Shown: one piece after another, positions 1 through 6,323 of the stretch
Numbering within the stretch: the first letter of the stretch is position 1
How the letters are laid out: each line of letters starts with the position of its first letter
Assembly (NCBI GenBank): GCA_946482375.1
Contig: CAMLRH010000097.1
Coordinates: 1 to 8,938 of the forward strand
Direction of reading: 5' to 3'
Length of the DNA stretch: 8,938 nt
Source of the DNA: an uncultured Caulobacteraceae bacterium
Lineage (GTDB): Bacteria > Pseudomonadota > Alphaproteobacteria > Caulobacterales > Caulobacteraceae
Position numbers and translations under genes: made by a program
The notes under the pieces: model-generated
What the model was told of the DNA's origin: nothing
Databases searched by the model: none
What the model saw: only the letters and a program-made list of their open reading frames with translations

Positions 1-1494
1 GGCGTTGACACCTTCAACCTGAGCGGTGTCTTCATGTCCAACGGCGGTACGCTGGCTAACCTCGAGGCGCTCAACTTTTCCGGCGTCATCTTCATGGGAA
101 CGGGCACCACCGGCGGCAACAACCCCAACGTGGTCTGGGACCGCACCGACGAGGTCGCCGACGACGTCCTCAGGGCTCATGGGACCACCTTCACCGGCTC
201 CGGCTCGGCGCGCATCGTCATGGACATCATGCTCGGCCAGCCACAGGCCGGCTGCGAGACGATCACGTCGGCCGACTGCCTCGACCTGACCGGCGGCGCG
301 ACGGCGGGCGTCACCACGCTGAGCCTGCACAACCTGACCCCCGACGCCCAGCTTTCGGGCTTCGACCCGGTCGGCATCACGCTCGTCGATGTCGCCGGCG
401 GGACCAGCGACGCCAGCCACTTCGTCCTCGATCCGGATACGGCCGGCCTGGTGGACGATCCGTTGATCGGCGTCGCCGTCGATCGCCCCGGCCTGTTCCG
501 CTACGCCCTGCGCTACGACGCCGACAACCAGCGGCATGTCATCGTCGGCCTGCCGCGCACCGAGGCGCTGGAATACGTGATGCTGCCCAGCGCCGCGCGC
601 TCGGTGTGGTACCTTACCACCGACACCATAAACGACCGTCAGACAGACCTGCGCGCCGGAACCGATGGCACGGTGTGGCTGAGGGCCGCCGGGCAATACT
701 CCAAGAGCGATGTCACGACCGGCTTCGAGAACCTCGGCGACGCCTTCGCCGTGGACGGGTCCTACAAGCTCTACGCCGGCACGATCATTGGCGGCATGGA
801 TCTGATCGCGGGGACGTCGGGCGGCTACGACTACGTGCTGGGCGCGCAGTTGGGCTACGTCGGCTCCAGCTTCGATCTCGACGCCTCGGAAAGCTCTGGC
901 CGGTTTACGGGCGCCACCGGCGGGGTCTACGGCGGCATCTGGACGCCGAGGTTCTTCCTCGACGCGACCTTCAACACCAACTTCCTGACCCTCGACTACG
1001 ACGCCGTCGTGCTGGGCGCCAAGACCAACACTTGGCTGCGCTCCGTGGGGGCTCAGGCAGAGGGCGGCATGCGCTACATGCTGAGTGAGCGGACGTACCT
1101 TGAGCCTCTGGCGGCGGCGGCGTTCGTCCACACCACCTTCGAGGAGATTTCCCTCTTCGGCGGCGAGGTGCAGCCGGACGACGCCCAGAGTCGCCGCGCG
1201 GCGCTTGGCTTGCGGCTGGGGGCGGATTTGCCGGGGCAGTCGGTGAACTGGAGCTATTTCCTCACCGGCCGGGCCTGGAACGAGTTCGAGGGCGAGGGGA
1301 CCGCCACGGTCCACAACCCGGGCGTCGATCTCGTCTTCGGCGACGAGATGTCCGGAACCTTCAGCGAATTCGAGGCCGGTCTCAGTCTCGCCAACGATGC
1401 GGGCACCCTGTCGGGCTTCGTCACTTCGGGCGTGAAGGCCCAGGATGGATACAGCGCCATCGACCTGGCCACCGGCGTGCGCTTGCGCTGGTAG
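1..1494 (+). CDS. Autotransporter: passenger C-terminus and outer-membrane beta-barrel (5'-truncated)
   Basis: The reading frame is open from base 1, so the gene begins upstream; 497 residues are visible. The first ~90 residues are Gly/Asn/Thr-rich with short beta-strand repeats (DTFNLSG, then LEALNFSG), as in autotransporter beta-helix passengers. Residues ~100-200 resemble the pertactin-like end of a passenger. From about residue 225 to the end, alternating amphipathic strands rich in Gly, Tyr and aromatics (VWLRAAGQYS, YDYVLGAQLGYVGSSFDL, GGVYGGIW) form a ~270-residue domain, the usual size of the 12-strand autotransporter barrel. The last residue is Trp (VRLRW), the terminal aromatic expected of an outer-membrane barrel recognised by BamA. 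By family knowledge the barrel inserts in the outer membrane and exports the passenger; the passenger's function is unknown because most of it lies outside the window. Two Cys (residues 85 and 93 of the visible part) sit in the passenger end. A strong terminator follows. Confidence 0.88.
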   Translation, partial: GVDTFNLSGVFMSNGGTLANLEALNFSGVIFMGTGTTGGNNPNVVWDRTDEVADDVLRAHGTTFTGSGSARIVMDIMLGQPQAGCETITSADCLDLTGGATAGVTTLSLHNLTPDAQLSGFDPVGITLVDVAGGTSDASHFVLDPDTAGLVDDPLIGVAVDRPGLFRYALRYDADNQRHVIVGLPRTEALEYVMLPSAARSVWYLTTDTINDRQTDLRAGTDGTVWLRAAGQYSKSDVTTGFENLGDAFAVDGSYKLYAGTIIGGMDLIAGTSGGYDYVLGAQLGYVGSSFDLDASESSGRFTGATGGVYGGIWTPRFFLDATFNTNFLTLDYDAVVLGAKTNTWLRSVGAQAEGGMRYMLSERTYLEPLAAAAFVHTTFEEISLFGGEVQPDDAQSRRAALGLRLGADLPGQSVNWSYFLTGRAWNEFEGEGTATVHNPGVDLVFGDEMSGTFSEFEAGLSLANDAGTLSGFVTSGVKAQDGYSAIDLATGVRLRW

Positions 1495-1536
1495 CTCTCA
1501 AGTCCCGGTTTTAATCCCCTTCTGAACCGGACAACT

Positions 1537-1574
1537 GGAGCGGCGGGCGATCCTTCGCCTCGCCGCTCCTTTTT
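1537..1574 (+). terminator. Rho-independent terminator of the autotransporter gene
   Basis: A perfect 9-bp stem (GGAGCGGCG at 1537-1545 with CGCCGCTCC at 1561-1569) is extended inward by GGCGA/TCGCC (1546-1550 with 1555-1559), with one unpaired T at 1560 and a TCCT loop. It is followed directly by five T at 1570-1574. It sits 42 bases after the autotransporter stop and is oriented for the + strand. Its T-tract overlaps the stop codon of the convergent hydrolase gene. On the - strand no T-tract follows the stem, so it should act mainly one way. Confidence 0.9.
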
Positions 1575-2430
1575 AGTAGCGGAGCGCCATAAGGACCGCG
1601 TCGTTGAATTCCTTGGGCGCTTGCCAGGGGGCGAAATAGCTGGCGCGGGGCAGCGTGATCATCTGCGCGCCTGGAATAAGCTCCGCTGTCTTGGCCATAT
1701 GCTCGGGCTTTACCCATTCGTCGTATTCAGCGGCCAGCACGATGACGGGCGTTTCAATTCTCGCGAGATCCTCCGCAGTATAGGCGGGCTCGCGCTCCCA
1801 GAGCGCTTCCAGCTGATCCAGCGATGCTGAAAATCCGGCAGGCGTGGCGGAGAGCCGCTCATAGTCGGCTTTCGCCCTGTGGACGTAATCGACGAAGGTC
1901 GCACTCTGGTCAGGTCGCGGCTGCAAGCCCGACCGGTCGGTGACGAGGCCGAAGGCGATCAGCTTACCAATTCGCTTCGGATAGCGCTGGGCCAGCTCCA
2001 GACCCGCGATGGCCCCGTCGCCCCAACCGACGATCGCCGGTTGCTTGATCTTGTGCGCCTTTATCAGGCGGACGACGTCGTCCGCCATGAGCCGATAGCT
2101 CAGCAGCTCCGGTGAGGCGGAGCTTCGGCCATGGCTCCGCAAATCCACCACGATCACCTGATGCGTCTGAGAGAGCGGGCCGATCTGGTTGGCCCAGTAG
2201 TCGGCGTTGCCCAGCCCCGGATGCAGCAGGATCACCGGATCGCCGCGCCCGTAGATGGCGTAGTAGAGCTCCACATCGCCGACGTCCTGGCGGCCGGTCT
2301 TCACCACCGGCGGCAACGGCGCAGTGGCTTTCAGGCTCTCCCAGCGCTGTAAAAAATCCTGTGCAACCGCGTCACCGCAGAGCGCCAGGCTCAGCGCCAG
2401 ACCCGCTCCCGCCAAAGACCTTGTCCGCAT
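1573..2430 (-). CDS. Exported alpha/beta-hydrolase-fold protein, probable pseudoenzyme
   Basis: This 285-residue protein has an N-terminal signal peptide: MRTRS, a hydrophobic Ala/Leu/Gly core, then an AVA|Q cleavage site near residue 23, so it is probably periplasmic. The rest is a single alpha/beta-hydrolase fold: the oxyanion-hole region HPGLGNADYW (residues ~70-79), VVDLRSHGRS (~95-104), the nucleophile elbow VGWGDGAIAG (~134-143), the acid loop AAEYDEWVKPEH (~233-244), and the C-terminal LPRASYFAPWQAPKEFN (~260-276). Relatives with this pattern have GWSDG at the elbow and a catalytic His in the last motif. Here the nucleophile position is Gly137 (codon GGC) and the His position is Tyr265 (TAT); only the acid Asp237 remains. 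Serine-hydrolase chemistry is therefore unlikely, and a binding or signalling role is possible. A TTG four codons upstream (2442) is an alternative start; ATG 2430 was chosen because GAGGA lies just before it, although its spacing is short (3 nt). A candidate promoter lies upstream. Confidence 0.85.
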   Translation of the reverse strand: MRTRSLAGAGLALSLALCGDAVAQDFLQRWESLKATAPLPPVVKTGRQDVGDVELYYAIYGRGDPVILLHPGLGNADYWANQIGPLSQTHQVIVVDLRSHGRSSASPELLSYRLMADDVVRLIKAHKIKQPAIVGWGDGAIAGLELAQRYPKRIGKLIAFGLVTDRSGLQPRPDQSATFVDYVHRAKADYERLSATPAGFSASLDQLEALWEREPAYTAEDLARIETPVIVLAAEYDEWVKPEHMAKTAELIPGAQMITLPRASYFAPWQAPKEFNDAVLMALRY

Positions 2431-2454
2431 GATTCCTCGCAACTTCTCTTCTTC

Positions 2455-2485
2455 AGAGTAGGGCTGGGGTACGCGCCATCGTCAA
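2455..2485 (-). promoter_or_regulatory. Candidate promoter of the hydrolase gene
   Basis: Read on the - strand, TTGACG (2485-2480) and TACTCT (2460-2455) resemble -35 and -10 hexamers separated by 19 bp, placing a start near 2447 and a leader of roughly 17 bases before ATG 2430. The 19-bp spacer is longer than the usual 17 and is of the kind seen at MerR-type promoters. An alternative -10, CCTACT, would give a 17-bp spacer. Prediction by eye only. Confidence 0.4.
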
Positions 2486-2519
2486 CGGTTTGGGTTTATC
2501 GGGCGGTGGCGGTGCTGTC

Positions 2520-2539
2520 AGACAAACGCCAACTTGTCT
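2520..2539. promoter_or_regulatory. Perfect 20-bp inverted repeat, candidate operator
   Basis: AGACAA (2520-2525), 8 bases, then TTGTCT (2534-2539) is a perfect dyad in the gap between the end of the MerR gene and the hydrolase promoter, about 35 bp upstream of the proposed -35. It could be a regulator-binding site or a weak hairpin after the MerR gene. No T-tract follows on the - strand, so an intrinsic terminator is less likely. Confidence 0.4.
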
Positions 2540-2585
2540 CCCCTGATGCACACTGGTCGTCGCAGGTCTCGGCAATACCCTACCG

Positions 2586-2990
2586 CTATGCGACGGCCGC
2601 GGGCTGATCCTCGGTTAACGCAGCCAACGTCCGACGCATTTCATCGCGCTGCGCGTCCAGCTGAAAAAGGCGTCGACTCAGGATGTCGGCCGTTCGGCGA
2701 CGCTGGGCGTCGGCCCCCTGGCGGTCGCCGGTAGCGAGAACGCCGGCGATCTCCTTCAAGGAGAAGCCACAGCGCCGGAGAAAGGCGATGTGTTCCAACC
2801 GAGAGAGCGCTTCACGGTCATAGAACCGCACATCGGCATCGTCGCGGCGAGGGGTCACGAGTCCCTGGGCTTCATAGAGTCTGACCGCGCGCATGGTCAG
2901 GCCGGTTCGGCGGGCTGCTTCGCCGATCATGATGTGCGGAAAAGTGGAATCCGTTCGCGGCCGAGGACGTGGGTTGTAGAACTCAATCAT
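2586..2990 (-). CDS. MerR-family transcriptional regulator
   Basis: This 134-residue cytoplasmic DNA-binding protein has a classical MerR N-terminal domain. The helix-turn-helix IGEAARRTGLTMRAVRLYEA (residues ~22-41) is followed by the wing and second motif (GLVTPRR, RFYDREALSRLEHIAFLRR, GFSLKEIAGVL, ~43-85). Residues ~92-125 are a charged, probably coiled-coil dimerisation helix, followed by a short Ala-rich tail. The only Cys (CGFSL, ~74) lies in the DNA-binding half; the C-terminal cysteines of metal sensors are missing, so a metal effector is unlikely. An extra ~20-residue Pro/Arg-rich segment precedes the HTH. ATG 2990 was chosen over the TTG at 3023 because GGAAG lies 9 bases upstream and the ATG overlaps the stop of the preceding gene (ATGATTGA), indicating translational coupling. 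Being last in the SDR operon, it probably regulates its own operon and perhaps the divergent one, responding to an organic ligand; this is inference. Confidence 0.88.
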   Translation of the reverse strand: MIEFYNPRPRPRTDSTFPHIMIGEAARRTGLTMRAVRLYEAQGLVTPRRDDADVRFYDREALSRLEHIAFLRRCGFSLKEIAGVLATGDRQGADAQRRRTADILSRRLFQLDAQRDEMRRTLAALTEDQPAAVA

Positions 2991-3591
2991 CGGGATCGAC
3001 TTCCAGTAGGGAGGCTGTGACAAAGCCCGAGTAAGGGCTGCAAAGGTATAGGGTCATGGCTGTGAGCGACCGGGTGCATACGCTCGACCAGTCGCGGCTG
3101 ATCAGACCGTTCACGCGAATTCCGTCTCGCGCCCACTCCGCGCCGAGCGTTTTCACCAGATTCTCTACGCCCGCGCCGGTCGCCACTTCCGCTGCATGGC
3201 CGGCGCCGTTGGGGTGACTGATCAGGTTTGTGATCCAGCCGCGCCCCCGCGCTCGGAGACGACGGCGTGCGAACTCCGCGCAGGCCAGGAAGACACCGTC
3301 GTAACCGGGACCGGTCACCGCGCGCCAATCGCTCAGCGTTATCTCTTTGGCACGCCGGGGAAAGGCGACTTCGGGGGCGGTCACGAGCACGTCGACGGGC
3401 CCGAACCGGGCCTCGGCCGCGTCGAACGCTTCGGCGACGGCGGCGGCGTCGGACCAATCGATATCCCGAGGCGACGCAACCGAAGCACCGCCTTGGCCAA
3501 AGGCGTCGCCGAGGCTGTCGGCCCAGCGGCCTTGCCCCGTGATCAGCACGGTGCGGCCCGCGAAGAGCCGGGGTGAAAACAGGCCGCTCAT
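2983..3591 (-). CDS. Degenerate short-chain dehydrogenase (SDR), probably a non-catalytic partner
   Basis: This 202-residue protein is clearly an SDR by fold: AGRTVLITG at the N-terminus, VDVLVTAPEV in place of the NNAG strand (~66-75), DWRAVTGPGYDGVFLACAEF (~88-107), GVENLVKTLGAEWARDGIRV (~141-160), and a final FVTASLLEVD. The functional residues are absent. The glycine-rich cofactor motif TGxxxGxG reads TGQGRWADSLG, NNAG is replaced by TAPE, the Tyr of YxxxK is Glu135, and the Lys is Gly139. About 24 residues of the substrate-binding lid between RVN and the last strand are missing relative to the SDR encoded next door, which makes it shorter than the usual ~250. Shared blocks such as WRAVT and EFARRR indicate origin by tandem duplication. 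Its ATG overlaps the previous stop (ATGA), and its own stop overlaps the MerR start. The retained helices that normally form the SDR dimer interface suggest a structural subunit, as with BbsC of the BbsCD dehydrogenase. Decay towards a pseudogene is possible, but the frame is intact. Confidence 0.8.
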   Translation of the reverse strand: MSGLFSPRLFAGRTVLITGQGRWADSLGDAFGQGGASVASPRDIDWSDAAAVAEAFDAAEARFGPVDVLVTAPEVAFPRRAKEITLSDWRAVTGPGYDGVFLACAEFARRRLRARGRGWITNLISHPNGAGHAAEVATGAGVENLVKTLGAEWARDGIRVNGLISRDWSSVCTRSLTAMTLYLCSPYSGFVTASLLEVDPDD

Positions 3592-4463
3592 AAAATGCGC
3601 TCCCGCTGTCGGGGAGGGATGAACTCCGGGCCCGCCACCATGCGGAAGGCGTGCATGTGGCCGCCATCAATCAGGAACGTCTGGCCCGTGACGCCCCGCG
3701 CGTACGACGAACACAGCAAGGCCGCCGCCCAGCCGACTTCCTGCATCTCGCCGACCCGGCCAACCGGGGTTTGCTTGCCGCGGGCGATCAGGCGTTCGGG
3801 GTCCATGCCGCCGGGGCTGGCGGCATGTGGAAAGAAGCCTGCCGCCACGCAATTTACGCGGATGCGGTGCGGCTTCCATTCGTGGGCCAGGCTTTGTGTG
3901 ATGGCGTGCACCGCGGCCTTGGCGGAGGCGGAGTGGGCGTCGCCGGGAAATCCGGTCCAGATATAGTTTGCGCCGTTGTTCACAATCGCACCGCCGCCAC
4001 CCGCCGCCATACGCCGGCGGGCGAATTCGGTTGAACAGAGAAACGTGCCATCGAGCGCGATCTGGGTGACGGCGCGCCAGGCCTTTGCGCTGACCGTTTC
4101 CGAAAGCACGCCGAAATTGCCGCCCGCGTTATTGGCCAGGATGGTGACCGGACCGAGTTCAGCCTCGGCTGTGCTGAACGCCGCGGCGACTTGCTCCTCG
4201 TCGCGAACGTCCGCCCGGCAGGCGACCGCCTTGACCCCTAGCGCTTCGATGGCGGCGACACCTGCGGCGCAACGCTCGGGCGAGCGGCCAAGGACAGCGA
4301 TGGCCGCGCCGGCCTGGGCGAAGGCGCGCGCCATCGCTAGCCCCAATCCGGAGCCGCCGCCGGTAACCAGGGCGACCTCGCCGGCCATGGCGTCTGGTGG
4401 CAGGAATCCGGCTTCGAAAGGCGGCGGCTGCTCGGAGCCGCTGGGGGCGTCATGCTCGCTCAT
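3588..4463 (-). CDS. SDR oxidoreductase, 2,4-dienoyl-CoA-reductase-like
   Basis: This 291-residue NAD(P)(H)-dependent SDR has a 25-residue N-terminal extension rich in Pro/Glu/Ser, then VALVTGGGSGLG (cofactor motif, residues ~30-41), RADVRDEEQV (~83-92), NNAGGNF (~111-117), and FLIDGG near the C-terminus. The usual YxxxK is absent; the active site reads HSASAKAAV. This matches the divergent 2,4-dienoyl-CoA reductase (DECR) family: Tyr167, Ser178 and Lys182 have the same 11- and 4-residue spacing as the Tyr, Ser and Lys of mitochondrial DECR1, and NAGGNF also fits that family. DECR enzymes reduce 2,4-dienoyl-CoA thioesters in beta-oxidation of unsaturated chains; related bacterial proteins are often only called SDRs, so the true substrate is open. 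ATG 4463 has no clear Shine-Dalgarno; a TTG at 4517 and an ATG at 4388 just before the fold are alternatives. It is the first gene of the leftward operon and its stop overlaps the start of the degenerate SDR. Confidence 0.85.
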   Translation of the reverse strand: MSEHDAPSGSEQPPPFEAGFLPPDAMAGEVALVTGGGSGLGLAMARAFAQAGAAIAVLGRSPERCAAGVAAIEALGVKAVACRADVRDEEQVAAAFSTAEAELGPVTILANNAGGNFGVLSETVSAKAWRAVTQIALDGTFLCSTEFARRRMAAGGGGAIVNNGANYIWTGFPGDAHSASAKAAVHAITQSLAHEWKPHRIRVNCVAAGFFPHAASPGGMDPERLIARGKQTPVGRVGEMQEVGWAAALLCSSYARGVTGQTFLIDGGHMHAFRMVAGPEFIPPRQRERIL

Positions 4464-4618
4464 GGCGCGGTATAGAGCCGGCGAGGTCTTGCTTTGGGAA
4501 AGACGTAGCTGACTCAATTGAGGTGGAGGACACAGTAGCCCAAGCCTCTGGCTCTATTCTCATAGGTCGGTTCCCAGACGTCTTGGCGCGGCGCCGTCAT
4601 GGCGACTACCTAGGCAGC
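4464..4618. promoter_or_regulatory. Divergent promoter/operator region with several short dyads
   Basis: This ~155-bp gap separates the SDR-MerR operon (leftward) from the CoA ligase operon (rightward) and should hold both promoters. Visible structure: GTCTT-N9-AAGAC at 4486-4504, a perfect 10-bp palindrome CTCAATTGAG at 4513-4522, and CCCAGACGTCTTGG at 4573-4586 (AGACGTCT perfect, arms extended with one mismatch). AGACGT and GTCTTG each occur twice in the gap. A TATACC next to the SDR start (4474-4469) could be a -10 giving an almost leaderless leftward transcript, and TATTCT at 4555-4560 a rightward -10, but neither has a convincing -35. These are the likely targets of the MerR protein; assignment of a site is inference. 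Confidence 0.45.
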
Positions 4619-6223
4619 GTGAGTACGCACGCCGTCGAACCGCATGAGGGCCATGCCCGCGAACAAGCCTGGCGCAAGGCTGGCCTGTGGCGCGACTTGA
4701 CCATGGACCAGACCTTTGAACTCGGGTGCGCGCAACGACCCGACGGGCGGCTGCTGATCCATTCCGCGGAGAAACCGCTATCGGCCCCGTTGAGCGAAAT
4801 TCGCGCCAAAGGCCTCAAACTTGCCCGGTCACTCTACGCGCTGGGCGTTCGCCCTGGAGATGTCGTCGCGGTTCAGCTGCCGAACTGGGTGGAAGCCGCG
4901 ATGCTTTACCATGCCGTCGCGCGCGTGGGCGGCGTCGTCATGCCGGTCATCCCGATCTACGGCGAGCACGAACTCACCCACATTCTGAACGATTCACGCG
5001 CTGTCGTGCTGTTCGCGCCTTCCCGTTGGCGAAAGGCGGACTATGTCGAACGCATCCGCAATCTCGGCCATACGCCGCATCTGAAGGCCGTTGTGGTCGT
5101 CGGCGAGGCCGGGCCTGGGACGATGTCCTGGTCCGACTTTGCGGACATGGGCGAAGATGTCCCAGTCTTCTCGCAGGACCCCCTGGCGCCTGCTTTCATG
5201 GTCTACACGTCCGGCACCACGGCGTTGCCGAAGGGCGTTCTCCACAGCGCCAACGGAATGCTCTCGGAAATCTGGCAGACGGCGATGACGAGCCCCGGCG
5301 CCGTCAGACGGCTGTCGCCCTTTCCCGCGGGCCATGTGGCCGGTGCCTTGGGAATGATCGGTCATGCCGCGCTGGGCGAGACGACGGTGTTGTTCGATGT
5401 CTGGGACGCCAGGGCGGCCGCCGAATTGGTAGCGCGGGAACGCATCACGCACCTTTCCGGCACGCCATATCACTACACCAGCCTGCTGGACGCGCAGGTC
5501 GCCGGCGGTGCTGATTTCTCCTCCCTGACCGACTGCGGCGGCGGCGGCGCCACCGTGCCCGAGGCGATGGTCGAACGGGCGGAGCGCCAGGGGATCCGCT
5601 TCTATCGTCGCTATGGGATGTCGGAACATCCGACGGTGACGCGGGGCTCCTCAGCGGCCCCGCTCGCACAGCGAATGCTGACCGACGGGCCCGCGGCGCC
5701 GGGTTGTGAGATCCGCGTTCTGAACGATGCGGGCGAAGAGCTCCCGCTCGGTTCGGAGGGCGAAGTGACGACTCGCGGCCCCGAGCTGTTCCTGGGCTAC
5801 ACCGATCCCGCGCTAACGGCTGAAAGCATGCTGCCCGGCGGGTGGTTTCGGACCGGCGACATCGGACGGCTCGATGACCAGGGCTGCCTGACCATCACCG
5901 ACCGCAAGAAGGACATCATCATTCGCGGCGGCGAGAATATCTCGTCTCGAGAAGTCGAGGACCTGGTGATGCGGCTTCCAGATGTTCTGGAAGTCGCCGC
6001 CGTCGCCATGCCCGATCCGGTGCTGGGGGAGAAAGTCTGCGCATTCGTGCGCGCGCGAGAGGGGGCCACGATCGACGTTGAACAGGTGGACCGGGCGTTC
6101 CGGGCGTTCGGTGTCGCGCGCCAGAAGACGCCGGAGAAGCTTGTCCTGGTTGACGAACTCCCCCGCACCGCGAGCGGCAAGGTCAAGAAGGCGGAGCTGC
6201 GGGCCCTGCTGCGGAACAGCTAG
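4619..6223 (+). CDS. AMP-binding acyl-CoA synthetase (carboxylic acid--CoA ligase)
   Basis: This 534-residue ANL-superfamily enzyme activates a carboxylic acid with ATP to an acyl-adenylate and then to the CoA thioester. Motifs in order (numbered from GTG 4619): P-loop YTSGTTALPKG (~196-206), HLSGTPYHY (~278-286), YGMSE (~332-336), GWFRTGDIGRLDDQG (~408-422), hinge TDRKKDIIIRGGENI (~427-441), and the C-terminal PRTASGK with the adenylation lysine Lys521. The usual Gly after TSGTT is Ala here. The opening (HAREQAWRKAGLWRDLTM) resembles ligases for cyclohexanecarboxylate-type and medium-chain acids, but substrate cannot be read from sequence. The start is the least certain point: the frame stays open upstream as far as 4397, inside the antisense of the SDR gene. 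GTG 4619 (TAGG four bases upstream) gives the family's usual length and N-terminus; ATG 4703 would be shorter. It is the first gene of the rightward operon. Confidence 0.88.
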   Translation: MSTHAVEPHEGHAREQAWRKAGLWRDLTMDQTFELGCAQRPDGRLLIHSAEKPLSAPLSEIRAKGLKLARSLYALGVRPGDVVAVQLPNWVEAAMLYHAVARVGGVVMPVIPIYGEHELTHILNDSRAVVLFAPSRWRKADYVERIRNLGHTPHLKAVVVVGEAGPGTMSWSDFADMGEDVPVFSQDPLAPAFMVYTSGTTALPKGVLHSANGMLSEIWQTAMTSPGAVRRLSPFPAGHVAGALGMIGHAALGETTVLFDVWDARAAAELVARERITHLSGTPYHYTSLLDAQVAGGADFSSLTDCGGGGATVPEAMVERAERQGIRFYRRYGMSEHPTVTRGSSAAPLAQRMLTDGPAAPGCEIRVLNDAGEELPLGSEGEVTTRGPELFLGYTDPALTAESMLPGGWFRTGDIGRLDDQGCLTITDRKKDIIIRGGENISSREVEDLVMRLPDVLEVAAVAMPDPVLGEKVCAFVRAREGATIDVEQVDRAFRAFGVARQKTPEKLVLVDELPRTASGKVKKAELRALLRNS

Positions 6224-6323
6224 GAGAAAACTCCGGCAACCCCCGCCAAAGCGGATGTGAACGATCGCGCTGGTCTGCCTAGCGTGGGCTCCACAAGAGC
6301 GGCGGGGCGGAGACGCGCATTCG

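Noticed and set aside
1505..1530. CCGGTT...AACCGG inverted repeat as a second terminator
   Set aside because: Only 6 bp with a 14-base loop and no T-tract on either side; the strong hairpin at 1537-1574 suffices.
2520..2539. Dyad as an intrinsic terminator of the MerR operon
   Set aside because: The 6-bp stem is AT-containing and no run of T follows on the - strand; kept instead as a candidate operator.
3055..3110. Odd segment DWSSVCTRSL in the degenerate SDR, superficially like an adapter read-through or assembly junction
   Set aside because: The bases do not contain a sequencing-adapter sequence and the frame continues into a proper SDR C-terminal strand; a lid deletion explains the shortened region better.
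2987..3670. 227-codon open frame on the - strand overlapping the degenerate SDR in another frame
   Set aside because: The Arg-rich translation has no domain; the SDR frame shows homology to the neighbouring SDR and has start/stop overlaps with both neighbours.
4397..4618. N-terminal extension of the CoA ligase reading into the antisense of the SDR gene
   Set aside because: The added 74 residues are Arg/Ala-rich, not found in the ligase family, and would erase the divergent control region; GTG 4619 gives the expected length.
6224..6323. Possible separate promoter or small gene between the ligase and first dehydrogenase
   Set aside because: No convincing -35/-10 pair, hairpin or small open frame with a ribosome site was seen in these 100 bases.
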